From Malachius bipustulatus (lineage: Eukaryota; Arthropoda; Insecta; Coleoptera; Melyridae): 64,000 nucleotides of DNA. The notes under the pieces are model-generated. The model had not been told where the DNA came from. It saw nothing but the letters and a program-made list of their open reading frames with translations, and did no database searches. How positions within the stretch are numbered: position 1 is the first letter of the stretch; each line of letters starts with the position of its first letter. Positions 1 to 10,756 of the stretch are shown here, piece after piece. The position numbers were made by a program, and so were the translations under genes. Location of the stretch: positions 39,376,210 to 39,440,209 of the forward strand of contig OU342633.1 of assembly GCA_910589415.1 (NCBI GenBank), in the 5' to 3' direction.

Positions 1-1334
1 CACGTTAACTGAAAGGTTGCGATTAAAAAATATGGATGGTGGAATGTGGGTGCTTCTAAAATTTTAAGCGAAATTAGTTCCTCTCCTGTCTCTATGATGT
101 TTTTTCAGCTAAAATTTCCATTTAGACCCTCTTCAAACTTGAAACAACCCCTCGAAACTCGGACAATCAGATCGTTTGCATTCTCATCTCGAATAAAATA
201 TGCATTAGACCGATTTGTTCGCCAGTAGGTGTTGAACCAGAAATGATGATAAAGGGGATGAAGGTCCTGCTCTCCCTATTGAAATTTCCCGCCCAGTTTC
301 CATGAAATAATAACGACGTCTACATGCACATCTTTCGGTTCGTTATTGAATTCAAAACGACGGCGGTAGCGAAACGGTTGTTAAAAATACCGTCATATTC
401 AACCCCCCTCCCCCCTCTGGCGGGTTAATTAAGCCCCGTCGCAGCCTACTGTGGTGTTTGTTCAATTACGAAACACGGTTTAATTTCGGCTGGTTCGGTT
501 TCGATGGAATATCGTCCTTCCTGTCGACGAACTGTAGTTAATTTGCAATGCCTGATAGGGACAATATTGAATGATCACGCACAAAGACTCGATGTTCGAT
601 AACTGAAGGACAAAGCTATATTTATTCTGTTCTCGATCAAGTTTAGTAATTCACTTCACCTAATAAATCGTCCAGAAAAAAAAGAGTTTCGAGCGAAATA
701 TCATAGATCAATTATGAGGTTATCTTCAACAAAGGAATCATAATTTAATAATCAGCAGAATCGATTTTAAAGGGGAAAAAAGGGCACAGGTTTTTCTTTG
801 TTCATATATGTATACATTGAATTGAAACTAGAAAATAATGCTAATTGTCGATGTATTGGTCTGATCATATTTCCCATATAATTTGTCAAGTATTAGGTAC
901 ATAAGCGTAAAAAACCCAAAAAAAAAAAAAAAACTTTGAGAAAAAATTTTTGGTGACTGTATATCGTTGGTCCTATTTTCTTCGGAGGCAATCAAACAGG
1001 CAGACACAATAATTGACCATGTGTTGACTGACATTATTGTGAACGACGAAAATTATCTCACGGATCAGTTGGTATTTCAATAAGATGGGACTCCCCCGCA
1101 CTGCTCTGCCTGCTTCTTAGTTAATGGATTTACACATCCCGCTTTACTGGATTAAAGGAGAGGTTTCATTGAATGACTCTAACGTCAAGTTTTCATTTAT
1201 TGAAAGGATTAAAGATTTGAAAAAGTACTAAAACAAATTAAAATGTATAAAAAAATAAAAATGAGGAGAAGTGCCTATAGTAGTTCTGATGGTAACAATA
1301 GCGAAATTAATCTTGTTTCCCTAAATTGTCAATA
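1..1334. other. Unannotated intergenic sequence
   Basis: No reading frame with recognisable protein similarity, no RNA gene and no clear repeat boundary was found. Base composition is more balanced in the first 600 bases than in the repeat-rich parts, so single-copy DNA is likely here. Near 905-933 there is a run of A about 18 long. Confidence 0.5.
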
Positions 1335-1335
1335 T

Positions 1336-1428
1336 AAAACTTTATATAGATCAATTTTTAAAGATCAGATCCAGTATCATAGACTCAGAAAACGTCCAAA
1401 CTCGGGTCCAAACTGGTTCAAAGATTAG
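1336..1428. repeat. Left flank repeat of duplication unit 1
   Basis: About 90 bases starting aaaactttatatagatcaa and ending near aactggttcaaa recur at 7980-8106, upstream of peptide copy 2. The two copies differ by small indels. They probably mark the left part of the segment duplicated to give units 1 and 2. Copies 3 and 4 show no obvious counterpart. Confidence 0.6.
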
Positions 1429-1688
1429 GCGATTCTAGTCGTGCCATGGGAAAGTAAACCTCACGTCCAAGATCTAACAAGGCTCTAGCAAAACACTGAC
1501 CAAACCGCCTATCGACTTATCTCAATCTAACATGCACCCTCGGATAAAAACAATGAAAATAAATGCTTAGTATTTAAATAATGACTATAATTTTACATTT
1601 ATCTTCTAATTTTTGTAAAAAAGGCAATTATCCTCGTTCCTGTTATCACCTATTTAGTCCGTTTATTTTCGCTAATTTGACAGTTTAC

Positions 1689-1835
1689 GCCCGTATTCAC
1701 AAACGATAATTTCCTAAATAATTACGTAATAAATTATCCCCATCTCATTCTATTGCAAAAAAACTGCATATCTCCATCTCACTCATTTAAATAATTACGT
1801 AATTATTTAGGAAATTATCGTTTGTGAATACGGGC
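1689..1835. mobile_element. 147-bp MITE with long terminal inverted repeats
   Basis: The ends GCCCGTATTCACAAACGATA and its complement form an inverted repeat of about 43 bp per arm (through TTTCCTAAATAATTACGTAAT). It interrupts the sequence shared with unit 2 (cagttt then gtgtcctaattatcc), where no such insert exists, so unit 2 shows the empty site. The target duplication is not clear. The terminal CCGTATTCA motif is shared with the MITE at 28518-28680. Confidence 0.8.
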
Positions 1836-1888
1836 ATTCAGTGTCCTAATTATCCCGTATGTACTTTTCACGTAATTTGTCTAGTGCA

Positions 1889-1962
1889 TATAAATAGATG
1901 CAACTACACTTCATTGCCAGTATAGAAATCCTTCATTCGTTTGCTCACTTCAGAAAACGAAG
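1889..1962 (+). promoter_or_regulatory. Copy 1 TATA promoter and non-coding exon 1
   Basis: TATAAATA lies at 1889-1896. An initiator-like CCAGTA places the likely start of transcription at A1919, 30 bases downstream. Exon 1 would be 1919-1962, ending ACGAAG before a GTATGT donor at 1963. The same arrangement is seen in the other three units. The exon has no ATG, so it is 5' UTR. Inferred from motif order and conservation; no transcript data. Confidence 0.65.
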
Positions 1963-2049
1963 GTATGTATAAAATCCTATTTCAAAACATAGAAAGCCAT
2001 TTACCTTTTACCTTTCTTTTCATATTATACTGTTGTATCTTTAATATTG

Positions 2050-2500
2050 CGAAAAAAATTCAACGACAGATTCATTGGTCAAAAATAAACAAAAAATTTT
2101 CTATTAACGTGTGTCAGAAAATGCACCGTTTTTGAGATAGAGGCAAGGATAGAGGGTGTCAAAAAAAAAAGAAAATTTTTCTAGTTCTTTGAAGATTTTT
2201 GAAGTTTTTTGAATTTTGATTGTTTCATCATTAATATTAGCTAACTTTTTAATACCAATTCAGTTGTTTTCATGTACCATTTGCGGAGTTCCCAAGAATG
2301 AGAGAAGTTTTTTTTTCCCTTCATTTTCAGACCTATGTTTTGAAACATCCAATGCGAATTTTCCATCGCAAATGGTCGTTTTTCTCTAAAAAGGCTCAAG
2401 GTTAGAAATTATGACCAAGCTTATCTTTTTTCCCACACGTTAATAGGAAATATTTTGTTTATTTTTGACAAAAATCTGCTTTTAATTTTTTTCGCAGTCG
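2050..2500. mobile_element. Intronic inverted-repeat element, family I, unit 1 copy
   Basis: A left arm (about 2072-2113, containing aaaataaacaaaaaattttc and cgtgtgtcagaaaatgcacc) is matched in inverted orientation by cacacgttaataggaaat near 2435-2476. Related copies lie at about 10930-11390 (same place in unit 2), 51475-51958 and 57430-58020. The copies in units 1 and 2 are at homologous positions, so this insertion predates that duplication. Confidence 0.55.
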
Positions 2501-5335
2501 TAAAGATGCACCTGTATATTTACTTGGTAGTATATTCGGTGTAGCAGTTCGGAACTTATATGAATGTCTAATTATTATAGATTATAGAGTAAATCGATAT
2601 CAATAGTTTTTATTTCACAATCTTCCTGTCAGACCTTTTTCTATTCATATTTTTTCTGAAGAATTTTGTCTCACATCAAGTCGTGAACATGCAATACTTT
2701 CTAGTTTGAGTTAGTAGTTTTAAATTAGTATTCCGTGTTCAACTTTGTGAAGCAATAGGTATAGTATGTATATCAAAATTTTCGGAAAAATGTGTAGATT
2801 AGTAATATCATTGGGCCGTGACTTATAAAAGTGTCAGAACGGTAAAAGCTACCCTTAAGCCATCCCTACGAAAAAAATATTTAGCTACGAAAAAATGCTT
2901 TCAAAAAGTGTTTTATTTTTTATTTTTATATTTATATATTTTCGAAAAAGAAAATATATTATGATTTTGTGTGTTACAGATAAAACACATTTCCGAGCAA
3001 GGTATATTTCGTGTAGAACAATTGTATCTCTGAGAACATTGTTTTTTTACAGGAACATTATTAGATTAACCGTTTCTTCAGGTGCAGCAAGAAATACTAC
3101 ACATCATTGGTTCTTATTCTAATCCGCATCACTGTCAAATTTCCAACCGTAATTTGTTGATGGTGGTAAATAAGAAGAGCCTATGAATCCCGATTCCATT
3201 CAATGCACCTCTCTACTGTCGGGTTCAAAGCTGCTCGATTTCAAAGTTTTCGGTAGAAACTTGCCTCTGCATGAACAACCACCATCTTAATTCTGCTAGG
3301 CTTTTCACCTTTTCTTGGACGGTAAACATCACAGCCTTGTAGATCTGAAAAAGCAGCAATGAAAAACTGCTCTTTGTTCTCTTATATCTTTTCAAATGAC
3401 TCGAGAAATAATAAAAACTAAAATCAGAAAGTTTTCGAATATCTCGATGTAAGCAGAATTTTCTTTTTTTCTACTCTTAATGAAATATCGTTGACCACCA
3501 AATTGCCCATCTTTTTGCAAATTCAGCCCATCCTGTATAGTAGGATTAACTTTAAAAAGTCAGATGTGACGTCACACTAACCCTCCGAATTAATATTTTT
3601 AATTTCACCAGAAAATGTCAAACAGTTAATTGTCAAGTTGTAAAGGAGCGTAAATTATTGAAGAAATCATTCAAACAATGAATTGAACCGCTTACGTCAG
3701 TTTGAGAGCCACTGACAACTACATAAAATTTATTCACGTCGTGACATTCTATCCTCTGTGTTGTGCATTTAATTCTCATTCAAAACCAATGTTGACGTAT
3801 ACTTATTTATGCGGGATGGAGTGTTTAGACAAACTGGACGGTTACTATAAAAACCACGTATGAAACAAAATAAATCGAACTATCAAAAGGATGTGTATTC
3901 TTAATCGATACGTATGACTTTTAGACTTTATTGGACTATATCTCTCACGGTTTCCAAGATCCCCATGCTGTTCATTCTTATCCTGGGCACACTGTATATC
4001 CAGTCATTTATCAGTGATTGTTTCTAAGACGCTTTTGGCCATATCTATTTCCATCATACTCGTTATTTTCTTACTGTAGTCCACCGATAATCAGCTTCCT
4101 GTTTAGGAATAGCGAAAGATTCCGACTACTGCTGCAGTAATCCACCACAACTATTACGTAAACACTATCGGACTCAGTCTTAGAGGTTATACTCTAAAGT
4201 TACACCACACCTAAAGCAGAGTTATCAAAAGAGGCTCCAACGTCGCCTTGTTCCATTCCTTCTCTTTGTGGAAGTTTGATACGTGTGCCATGCCAGCGGT
4301 AGCCTCTTTGGTAGGGGAACTCTTGTAAATTCAAAGAAACTTCAAACCCTCATATTTTATATAAAAATCATTGTGTCGAAATAACTTCCAAAACTTCTTT
4401 TATAGTAACTTCCCAGCTACGATATCAACTTTAGCGTAACACTTATTAGTGAATCTTTCCAGTTCCACGAATCTTTTTGCTTTACGAGAGTAGCACGTAT
4501 GTTCGTTTCAATGTGACTGCCAACTACTTCCAACCCATATTTCCTTCTATTCTATGGTAGACATGAGAATTGCAGATTAAAGTTTTTAGTTTCAATAATG
4601 CGACGTGTTAGTCGATCCAGAGCAACGACCCATTTGTCTTCCTCCATTCCTGACTGTGCTGATCTAAAGCAATCGAATCCATAGACCAGCCGCGTAGTGC
4701 ATGTTAGCATGTTAGCTATAATGATGGAAAAAGCACAGTAATTTATGTTTACCTATCTAGGAACTGATCACTATAACGTATTCTCTGAACTTATAACGTC
4801 TTTGTGCTGGACAACGAGCAATCGTCGCGGTAGCTGCCAAACGGATATCATTTTTTGTGTATCACATAAATAGTTCCCGCTGGAACCCAGTTCAGGTGAA
4901 GAAGTTACCTTAGTTAGTATTTCTTACTGCTGGCTTCAAAAACGACTCATTTATGAATGACGTTTGGTATTCAAGTTGCATTTATCATCGTGCAAAAGAT
5001 TCTCCTTGATCGCCGAATACCGTACTTCGACGGATTCCAAAACGTACAACTGAGACTCATAAACGAAGTTGCACGACTAACTCCAGTAAAGATGTGTCTC
5101 CAGTAACTCCAGGGTCCGCGAGACTATTATTAAATTACAAAATGATCGATCGAGGTGAATCTTTCAAAGGAATGTAACCGCACAAAACAACAAATGTCGG
5201 ACATCAATTAGAGACATTTTGGGAAGGAGCATAAAATCTTTGCCTCAGCTGGGTGTCCGACGGAAGCTGAAATATTAAAAAAAAAAGAATTTGATATGTT
5301 TTTTTTTAACAAAGATCATTTTTAATGTGTTTCAG
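2501..5335 (+). other. Remainder of copy 1 intron
   Basis: This is the rest of the proposed 3,373-nt intron (1963-5335), ending in a pyrimidine-rich tract and TTTCAG. It is largely alignable with the unit 2 intron. About 400 bp near 3535-3940 and about 370 bp near 4430-4800 are absent from unit 2; the second segment has a counterpart in unit 4 at about 29360-29575, so it was deleted from unit 2. No gene was recognised inside. Confidence 0.6.
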
Positions 5336-5351
5336 TTCCAACTTCTACAAG

Positions 5352-5600
5352 ATGGCGTCCAAAGGAATCCTGTTCGCCGTTATTGCATTTGCTCTGGTAG
5401 CATCCCTGTATGCGCGAAACGCTCTTAAAATGGACGATTTTGACCAAGCCATGGCTAATAAGGAGATGGACAATCTTGAAAGAAGATCGTTTGAAGGCTC
5501 CGAAAGCAACTTGGATACTGAAATGATTGAAAATGTTGCGGCACCTGAAGTAAACTGTTATTATGGAAAATATGGAGGGGTAAATTGCAAAAGGATTTAA
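5352..5600 (+). CDS. Secreted peptide copy 1 (82 aa, two-cysteine tail)
   Basis: A predicted small secreted protein of unrecognised family. Residues about 4-20 form a hydrophobic signal peptide (GILFAVIAFALVASLYA) with a likely cleavage after SLYA. An acidic middle segment follows, then a dibasic site (NLERRSFEG) and a tail ending NCYYGKYGGVNCKRI. The tail's two cysteines are nine residues apart and could form a disulfide loop; this tail is unique to copy 1. Processing at RR would release a peptide of about 37 residues. The ATG at 5352 is chosen because it directly precedes the signal peptide, lies 16 nt after the TTTCAG acceptor, and is conserved in all four copies. An upstream in-frame ATG at 5325 falls in the intron. 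The whole protein is in one exon. Function unknown; a gland, venom, salivary or defence product is only inference. Confidence 0.8.
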   Translation: MASKGILFAVIAFALVASLYARNALKMDDFDQAMANKEMDNLERRSFEGSESNLDTEMIENVAAPEVNCYYGKYGGVNCKRI

Positions 5601-5741
5601 GTGTAATACTATAGAAATGGAGTAAATGAGTCCTAAACTTTCTTTTGTGTTGTAAAATCTAGGGCGCAAAATTGGAAAAGCTGTTTTAAAAATATATATG
5701 GGCTCTATCCAACCGAATATTGCTTGATTCGTTTTGCCACC

Positions 5742-5747
5742 AATAAA
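5742..5747 (+). terminator. Candidate poly(A) signal, copy 1
   Basis: AATAAA 142 nt after the stop codon. A second candidate, ATTAAA at 6782-6787, matches the position used in copy 2 but is now separated by an insertion of about 670 bp. Which one is used cannot be told. Confidence 0.45.
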
Positions 5748-5817
5748 TTGCTACTTTTCAGTACTCAAAAACGTACTTATCTCATTTTTCAATTTTTTGT
5801 CACTTGAACCCTTTTGT

Positions 5818-5846
5818 CGTCTTACGTCTTACGTCTTACGTCTTAC
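5818..5846. repeat. Short tandem repeat (cttacgt)
   Basis: Four tandem copies of an approximately 8-base unit, gtcttac(g). They lie in the segment between the copy 1 stop and the sequence shared with copy 2. Confidence 0.8.
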
Positions 5847-5951
5847 CCCTTCATATGTAATGTAGTTTTTCAAAAAGTATCACTGTTGCGTAACTGTCAA
5901 TGCAAGTATATTTTGTCTATGAATATTTGAGCACACTTTAAAAATATTTTT

Positions 5952-6621
5952 CCTACGATCACTATACAAAACACTACTTTGCGCATCGTTTTTTGTGCGC
6001 AAACTAGCAGATTTCTCACGTATCCAAAACTGTGCGACAAAGTGACATAAGGCATAGCCAAAAATCGTTTCCGTACAGTTTTAATGTAAACAATAGTGAT
6101 GGGCGGTAACTGAGAACTCAACTACTGTTACTTAGTGTTAATGGAATAACTATTCATTTAAAGCTTCAAGGTAATAAAATAAACACAAATGAGATAACGT
6201 AGAACCCGACAAGACTATAAAATATAATATACTTATTATTTTCTTATTGTGGCAGTAATTATTAAAATTTACGAGTGATCGCTAATAACAGCATTGGTAG
6301 CGTTGAAATCAAATTCACGAACGTGAAAACTCGCACACCTCTAACTTCAATCGACGACGCACAGTCGGCTGCGTTGTGTGGAAGTTGCATATCTACCACG
6401 TCTCCACGCTCCACGTCACTTATTTTTAGTTTAGATACGGAGTCTAATAATAAATAATAATAATATTGTCGGTAGAATTCAATGATTTAACAGTATATAA
6501 TAGTAATATTAAAAAGTCATTGGTAGAATTGAAAATAATATCTACCTACCTAGGTAGTCTGAAAAAATAATTTATGTGTTAAATTTGTTAAATAATTAAT
6601 CTATTAAATTGTGATCGTAGG
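5952..6621. mobile_element. Insertion in the copy 1 3' region
   Basis: Copy 2 runs directly from gagcacacaaaaatatttt to gagcacaatccttacc, while copy 1 has about 750 extra bases here. The insert begins CCTACGATCAC and GTGATCGTAGG occurs at 6611-6621, giving a short terminal inverted repeat. No transposase coding was seen. Boundaries are approximate and no target duplication is clear. Confidence 0.5.
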
Positions 6622-6641
6622 AAAAGTACTGTGTGTAGCAC

Positions 6642-6690
6642 GTGCGGAAAAGAAATTTCACACTCGTGAGAAATTTTCTCTTTTCCGCAC
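6642..6690. repeat. Hairpin next to the copy 1 insertion
   Basis: GTGCGGAAAAGA and its complement TCTTTTCCGCAC flank a partly paired AATTTCACA/CTCGTGAGAAATT core, forming a stem of about 20 bp. It is absent from copy 2, so it probably belongs to the inserted DNA. Confidence 0.6.
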
Positions 6691-6699
6691 TTGTTTCAC

Positions 6700-6925
6700 A
6701 ATATACTATTGAGCACAATCCTTACCTAATAATCGTAATACTTACCCAGCTATAATACCATATTATTATACTCGCCATTACATTAAACACTATTAATACA
6801 AGTAAGTGTTGTTTTATTTGTAGTTTATAGACCAGAAAAAAAACTACTCGAGCATCGAGCGCTAAATTATTGTAATCTTCATAAATCGGTTCAATGTTGA
6901 TTTTGGATATTTATCCTGAAACGAA
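6700..6925 (+). repeat. Unit 1 3' flank shared with unit 2
   Basis: gagcacaatccttacctaat through ggttcaatgttgattttgg is nearly identical to 15112-15302. It contains the ATTAAA signal and a tgttgttttatttgtagttt stretch that also follows the poly(A) signals of copies 3 and 4. This marks the conserved 3' end of the ancestral gene. Confidence 0.7.
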
Positions 6926-7979
6926 TTATTTAACCCTTAGAGGGGAAAAATAGTCGCTGAGAGCATGAGAAGAGAAAAACAAGGGTCGTAGGTTGAGTCG
7001 CTAGTCTAAGAGGGTCAACAATAACAAGTAGGTCAGTAGAACAACAGGTACTCTTTATTAAAATAAATCACAGTTATTATCACAAATTATTAACTTGAGC
7101 ACGGTTAACAACAATAAGGAGCAAGAGCGTGTAGAATCTGAATGAACTGATCGGTTAAAACTTGGTAGGCAAAGGCACTTAGCTTCGTAGGGTCTTCGGG
7201 CGAGGGTGAAAGTTTAGCTGGTGGTAAACTTGGTTTCAGGTACAACCCCTGTGCTGCCTTCTTGTTAGAAGAAGAACCTTGCTTCCATGAAATAGTTGGT
7301 TCCGGGAGTAAAAGTTGCCTCCAGGTAAAAATGTGCCTCCAGGGAAAAAAATTGTCTCCAGGTAAAAAGCCGTCTCCAGGTAAAAAGCTGTAATTTCAGG
7401 TGTATCAGAAACACTCTTGCATTAATGAACGGTCCGATCGAGTCTGCTTGTCATGGGTACATAGAATTATGTCCCGTCCTCAAGATAGGTTGAGATCAAA
7501 AAAATGTGACTGACAAATTTTACATGCGAGCGAAACTCGATCGGAAGCTGTAATTAAAATTAGCATACGGTATTAAGAAAAATAAATATGATCGGTATAA
7601 TTCTAGCACAATTAATAACATCATTTTACGACACTTACCAAGTCAAAAACGTGGGCGATGTTTATAATAATTTAAGTGAAGGTTCACCACGCCATTTCGC
7701 TAAAAATTGATGTGTTTTTCGGAAACGACCTTCCTCTAGCGAATTCCAGGAGAGAAAGAAAGGTGAAAACGCAGGTATGATGAGGAAACGCACCTCATTG
7801 CAACTTGACAGTCGATGTTACGAAAATCGAGGCCTCCAGTCGGCCGATGCATTGCACTAAACGCCACTATCACCCACTCACTGCGCGCGCCCGCCGTTGT
7901 CTCTGTTTTACCGGCATCTAGCCGGTACGTACGAAATGTACGTTACAATCCCACTGACATGACTCCTTCAATCAACGAT
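6926..7979. other. Intergenic sequence between units 1 and 2
   Basis: No gene recognised. At about 7311-7390 there is a short minisatellite: four to five imperfect copies of an 18-20 base unit containing tctccaggtaaaaag. The rest shows no feature I can support. Confidence 0.5.
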
Positions 7980-8106
7980 AAAACTTTATATAGATCAATT
8001 AAAGATCAGATCGAGTACCACAAGCTCAGAAAAGGTCCTAATAAATCCTAAAAAAATCCTTCAGAAAGCGTTGTTTTTCAGAAAAGGTCCAAACTGGTTC
8101 AAAATA
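7980..8106. repeat. Left flank repeat of duplication unit 2
   Basis: Partner of 1336-1428. It carries about 35 extra bases with a small internal repeat (cagaaaaggtcc occurs twice in this copy). Confidence 0.6.
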
Positions 8107-8254
8107 AGGTTCAAAAGTAGTCTGTAGTTGTGGACAGTGGTCTAATAAATTCTGCACAGGTGGGCTTTCGCATCCAAAGGTAGGTACTTTGCTCACTTGG
8201 TAGAAATTTCGATTCAACTTCGATCACTATAAGAAATTTTGGCCACAGTATATC

Positions 8255-9718
8255 TAGAGCAGGGTTAAAATTACGCATAAATTCACAAGCTCTAAATTAA
8301 CATTGAAAATGGTAAATTAACACCTGGAAAAATCTTTATTTCAGATGACAAATTTATTCAGTGTATAAACGAGACTGATCGTATTCGTTATTTAGGTTGT
8401 AACTTTAATTCGGAAATAATATTCGACAGGAACATTATTGAACATTTCAATTGCAATCTAGAAAAACTGACTGTATCAGAATTATTGAAACCATATCAAA
8501 AATTGAACATCATGAACCAATATATTTTTCCATTATTAACATTCCCTCTTCAAGCAGCTCCTTTATCTAAAATACCAAATCTTATAACCAACAGTTTAGA
8601 TATCATCATCCGCCGTTCTGTTAAATCTATCATTGGTCTTCCTGCATCTACTTGTAATAATATGTTATACTCACCAAGGAAATTCAGGGGCTTAGGTCTT
8701 GTTTGTATGAAATGGGAAGTACATTTACAGCATTTTTCAATCGCAAAAAAATTACTTTCTTATAATGACCAGTTATTTCACCGCGCTTTCAATTGCATTG
8801 AAGAAATAGATAACTGTTGTAAAACCCTAGCTACAAACGGTACAACTTCAAGACAAATTCGACAGAATCTTAGGGAAACTGAATTTCAAAAATGGTGTAG
8901 CTTATCCTGGCAAGGTATTGGTGTTTGTCATTTTAAAACTTATAAGCCGGTCAACAACTTTGTAAGTAGTCAACATTCGCTTTCTTCCTCTGAATGGACA
9001 GCAGCGATTAAACTTAATTGTAATTATGCTAACGTGAATGGAGTCCCTGGAAACAATTGCAGCTCCGACCGTTGCCGTAAATGTGGTAACGAGAAAGAGA
9101 CACCCGCTCATATTATAGGTAGCTGCAAGAGTAACACACTTCTTATCACCTCAAGACATCATAAAGTGAAACACCATATTTCTCGATTACTTCAAGAAAA
9201 AAATTTCGATTGCTACGAAGAGGTTTTTGCAATAGATGAAGCAGGAAGGAAGCGTTTCAGTGACATAGTTGCATTTGATAAAAAATCAAATAACGCCTAC
9301 ATAATTGATCCAACTATACGTTTTGAAACCAATAATCCAAATCAAGATTCTGATGTTCAATTGGAGAAACAAAATATTTATGATGGTTGTGTCGAATATT
9401 ATAAAAAAAAATATTTTGAAAATTTTGGTAATCGAAATTGGCATACTTTAGGTTTATGGTTTGGGGCTAGAGGATCAATTAGTAATAGTGTTTTAATTTT
9501 TTTCGAAAAATTCAATTTAAATAAAGATGAATTATTGATAATTTCGAAAAATATACTAATTGATTCTCTGCACATCATTCATCACCATATTTATGGTTGA
9601 TTTTATAATATTTGTATTTATTAATTTTATTATTATTATCTTCTAAGACTGATTTGTATACTGTGTATATATTGCAACCTACTAAATGTAGACAGTAAAT
9701 AAATTCTATTAAATTCTA
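8255..9718 (+). mobile_element. 5'-truncated R2-like non-LTR retrotransposon
   Basis: The insert lies inside the unit 2 left flank. It contains an open frame for the end of a reverse transcriptase plus a restriction-like endonuclease, then an AT-rich 3' UTR ending in attctattaaattctattt. Loss of the 5' part with an intact 3' end fits target-primed reverse transcription. The left boundary is approximate and no target duplication was found. Confidence 0.7.
8296..9600 (+). CDS. R2-like protein, C-terminal 434 aa (truncated)
   Basis: The frame is open from after a TAA at 8293 to the TGA at 9598-9600 and has no true start, because the element is 5'-truncated. The first part (…RIRYLGCNFN…) resembles the end of the RT/thumb region. 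A central CRKCGNEKETPAHIIGSC matches the CCHC finger that precedes the endonuclease in RLE-type elements. After it come a histidine-rich RHHKVKHHI block and RFSDIVAF…YIIDPTIRFE, where the acidic residues of the restriction-like endonuclease are expected. The nearest group is the RLE-bearing superclade (R2, R4/Dong, NeSL and relatives). No stop or frameshift is visible over 434 codons, so it inserted recently or was preserved. Confidence 0.75.
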   Translation: MNIENGKLTPGKIFISDDKFIQCINETDRIRYLGCNFNSEIIFDRNIIEHFNCNLEKLTVSELLKPYQKLNIMNQYIFPLLTFPLQAAPLSKIPNLITNSLDIIIRRSVKSIIGLPASTCNNMLYSPRKFRGLGLVCMKWEVHLQHFSIAKKLLSYNDQLFHRAFNCIEEIDNCCKTLATNGTTSRQIRQNLRETEFQKWCSLSWQGIGVCHFKTYKPVNNFVSSQHSLSSSEWTAAIKLNCNYANVNGVPGNNCSSDRCRKCGNEKETPAHIIGSCKSNTLLITSRHHKVKHHISRLLQEKNFDCYEEVFAIDEAGRKRFSDIVAFDKKSNNAYIIDPTIRFETNNPNQDSDVQLEKQNIYDGCVEYYKKKYFENFGNRNWHTLGLWFGARGSISNSVLIFFEKFNLNKDELLIISKNILIDSLHIIHHHIYG

Positions 9719-10123
9719 TTTCTCAAATAAAACCGATCCAAATAACTCGAGCACGGTTAGGGGAGACGATCCCGAAAACGGGTCTTATTGATTTATGTTT
9801 AGTAGTGTGAATAAATAAGCAATAAGTTCATATTTAAATCAATAAAAGTCAGACGATCAATATTTTCTTGAAGAATCCAGAGAAAAAATTAAACAGTGTC
9901 TCCAGGCGTTAATTCCAATTATTCTTCTATATTATGTAATTTTACACACGGAAATGTCTTAATCGACGAACCAAAAGTGCTTATCACCATCATTCCCCTT
10001 CTGTGACTCTATAATTACATGTATCTTCTTATTTTTGTTAAAAAGGCAATTATCCTCGTTCCTGTTCCTGTTATCACCTATTTGGTGCGTATATTTTCGC
10101 TAATTTGACAGTTTGTGTCCTAA
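9719..10123. other. Intergenic sequence upstream of copy 2
   Basis: No gene. From about 10003 onward (attacatgtatcttcttattt, then caattatcctcgttcctg) it aligns with 1600-1690 of unit 1, so it is duplicated proximal promoter sequence. Confidence 0.55.
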
Positions 10124-10131
10124 TTATCCCG

Positions 10132-10717
10132 CATAGAGATAGAATAGAGAGGAGACGACATGACGTGACACAAATGGGATCAGGTCCGCCATATTGATAC
10201 CACTTTTATGTCAAACTTATGTTATGACATAAGTGAACGCTTTTTATTGAATTTCATTTGATTTAAGGACTGTCTTTAAGATCTTTGGTGTTAAATTGAA
10301 AAGCCAAAGATGGTTTCTTGTGCAGTTCGTACCTGCTGTAGTAGAGACTGCACTGATAAAAAAAAAACGTCCGGAATAACATTCCATAGGTAAGTATCAA
10401 CAATATACAGGACCGTACCTACTTGCATAGTACACTAAAAATCTAAAATTGAAAATGACCATGATTATTTGCCGGATATTTTATATTCTTTTATTGACTT
10501 GAAAAACACAAAAGGTCTGCAATATCCATCTGAAGACGTGTTAAAAATATGTATGAAATGTGAGAAACATTTTTATTTATGAAAATTTTGCAAATAAAAA
10601 TTAAGTCTGACCCTGTCGAGTCGCCATATTGTTACTCCTATAAGCTCCACCCACTGATGCCGTTTTTTAATGTACTATTAGGTGATCATAGCGGCTCCTC
10701 TCTATTCTATCTCTATG
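10132..10717 (+). mobile_element. 586-bp P/THAP-type mini-transposon
   Basis: The ends are CATAGAGATAGAATAGAGAG and its complement, flanked by an 8-bp direct repeat TTATCCCG (10124-10131 and 10718-10725). Unit 1 at 1849-1856 shows the single empty site. An 8-bp duplication with CA...TG ends fits P-like elements. Inside are a THAP first exon and a short piece resembling the C-terminal part of a THAP/P transposase (GLQYPSEDVLKICMKCE, about 10513-10563). It therefore looks like an internally deleted derivative. It sits about 40 bp upstream of the copy 2 TATA box. Confidence 0.85.
10310..10389 (+). CDS. THAP domain first exon inside the mini-element
   Basis: ATG at 10310 opens MVSCAVRTCCSRDC, then continues to ...KKTSGITFHR and a GTAAGT donor at 10390. 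The spaced cysteines followed by GI.FHR are the start of a THAP zinc finger, the DNA-binding domain of P-element-type transposases. The second half of the finger (the tryptophan and C..H part) is not found downstream, so no complete protein can be made from this copy. Confidence 0.7.
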
Positions 10718-10756
10718 TTATCCCGTATGTACTTTTAACGTAATTTGTCTAAGGCA

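Noticed and set aside
5322..5669. 115-codon minus-strand frame across peptide copy 1, with similar antisense frames over copies 2-4
   Set aside because: It is exactly antisense to the conserved signal-peptide exon and is open only because of that codon composition. The + strand frame has the start context, splice acceptor and signal peptide.
6085..6120. tagtgatgggcggtaac as a hAT terminus
   Set aside because: It resembles hAT ends, but no matching inverted partner or 8-bp duplication could be found nearby.
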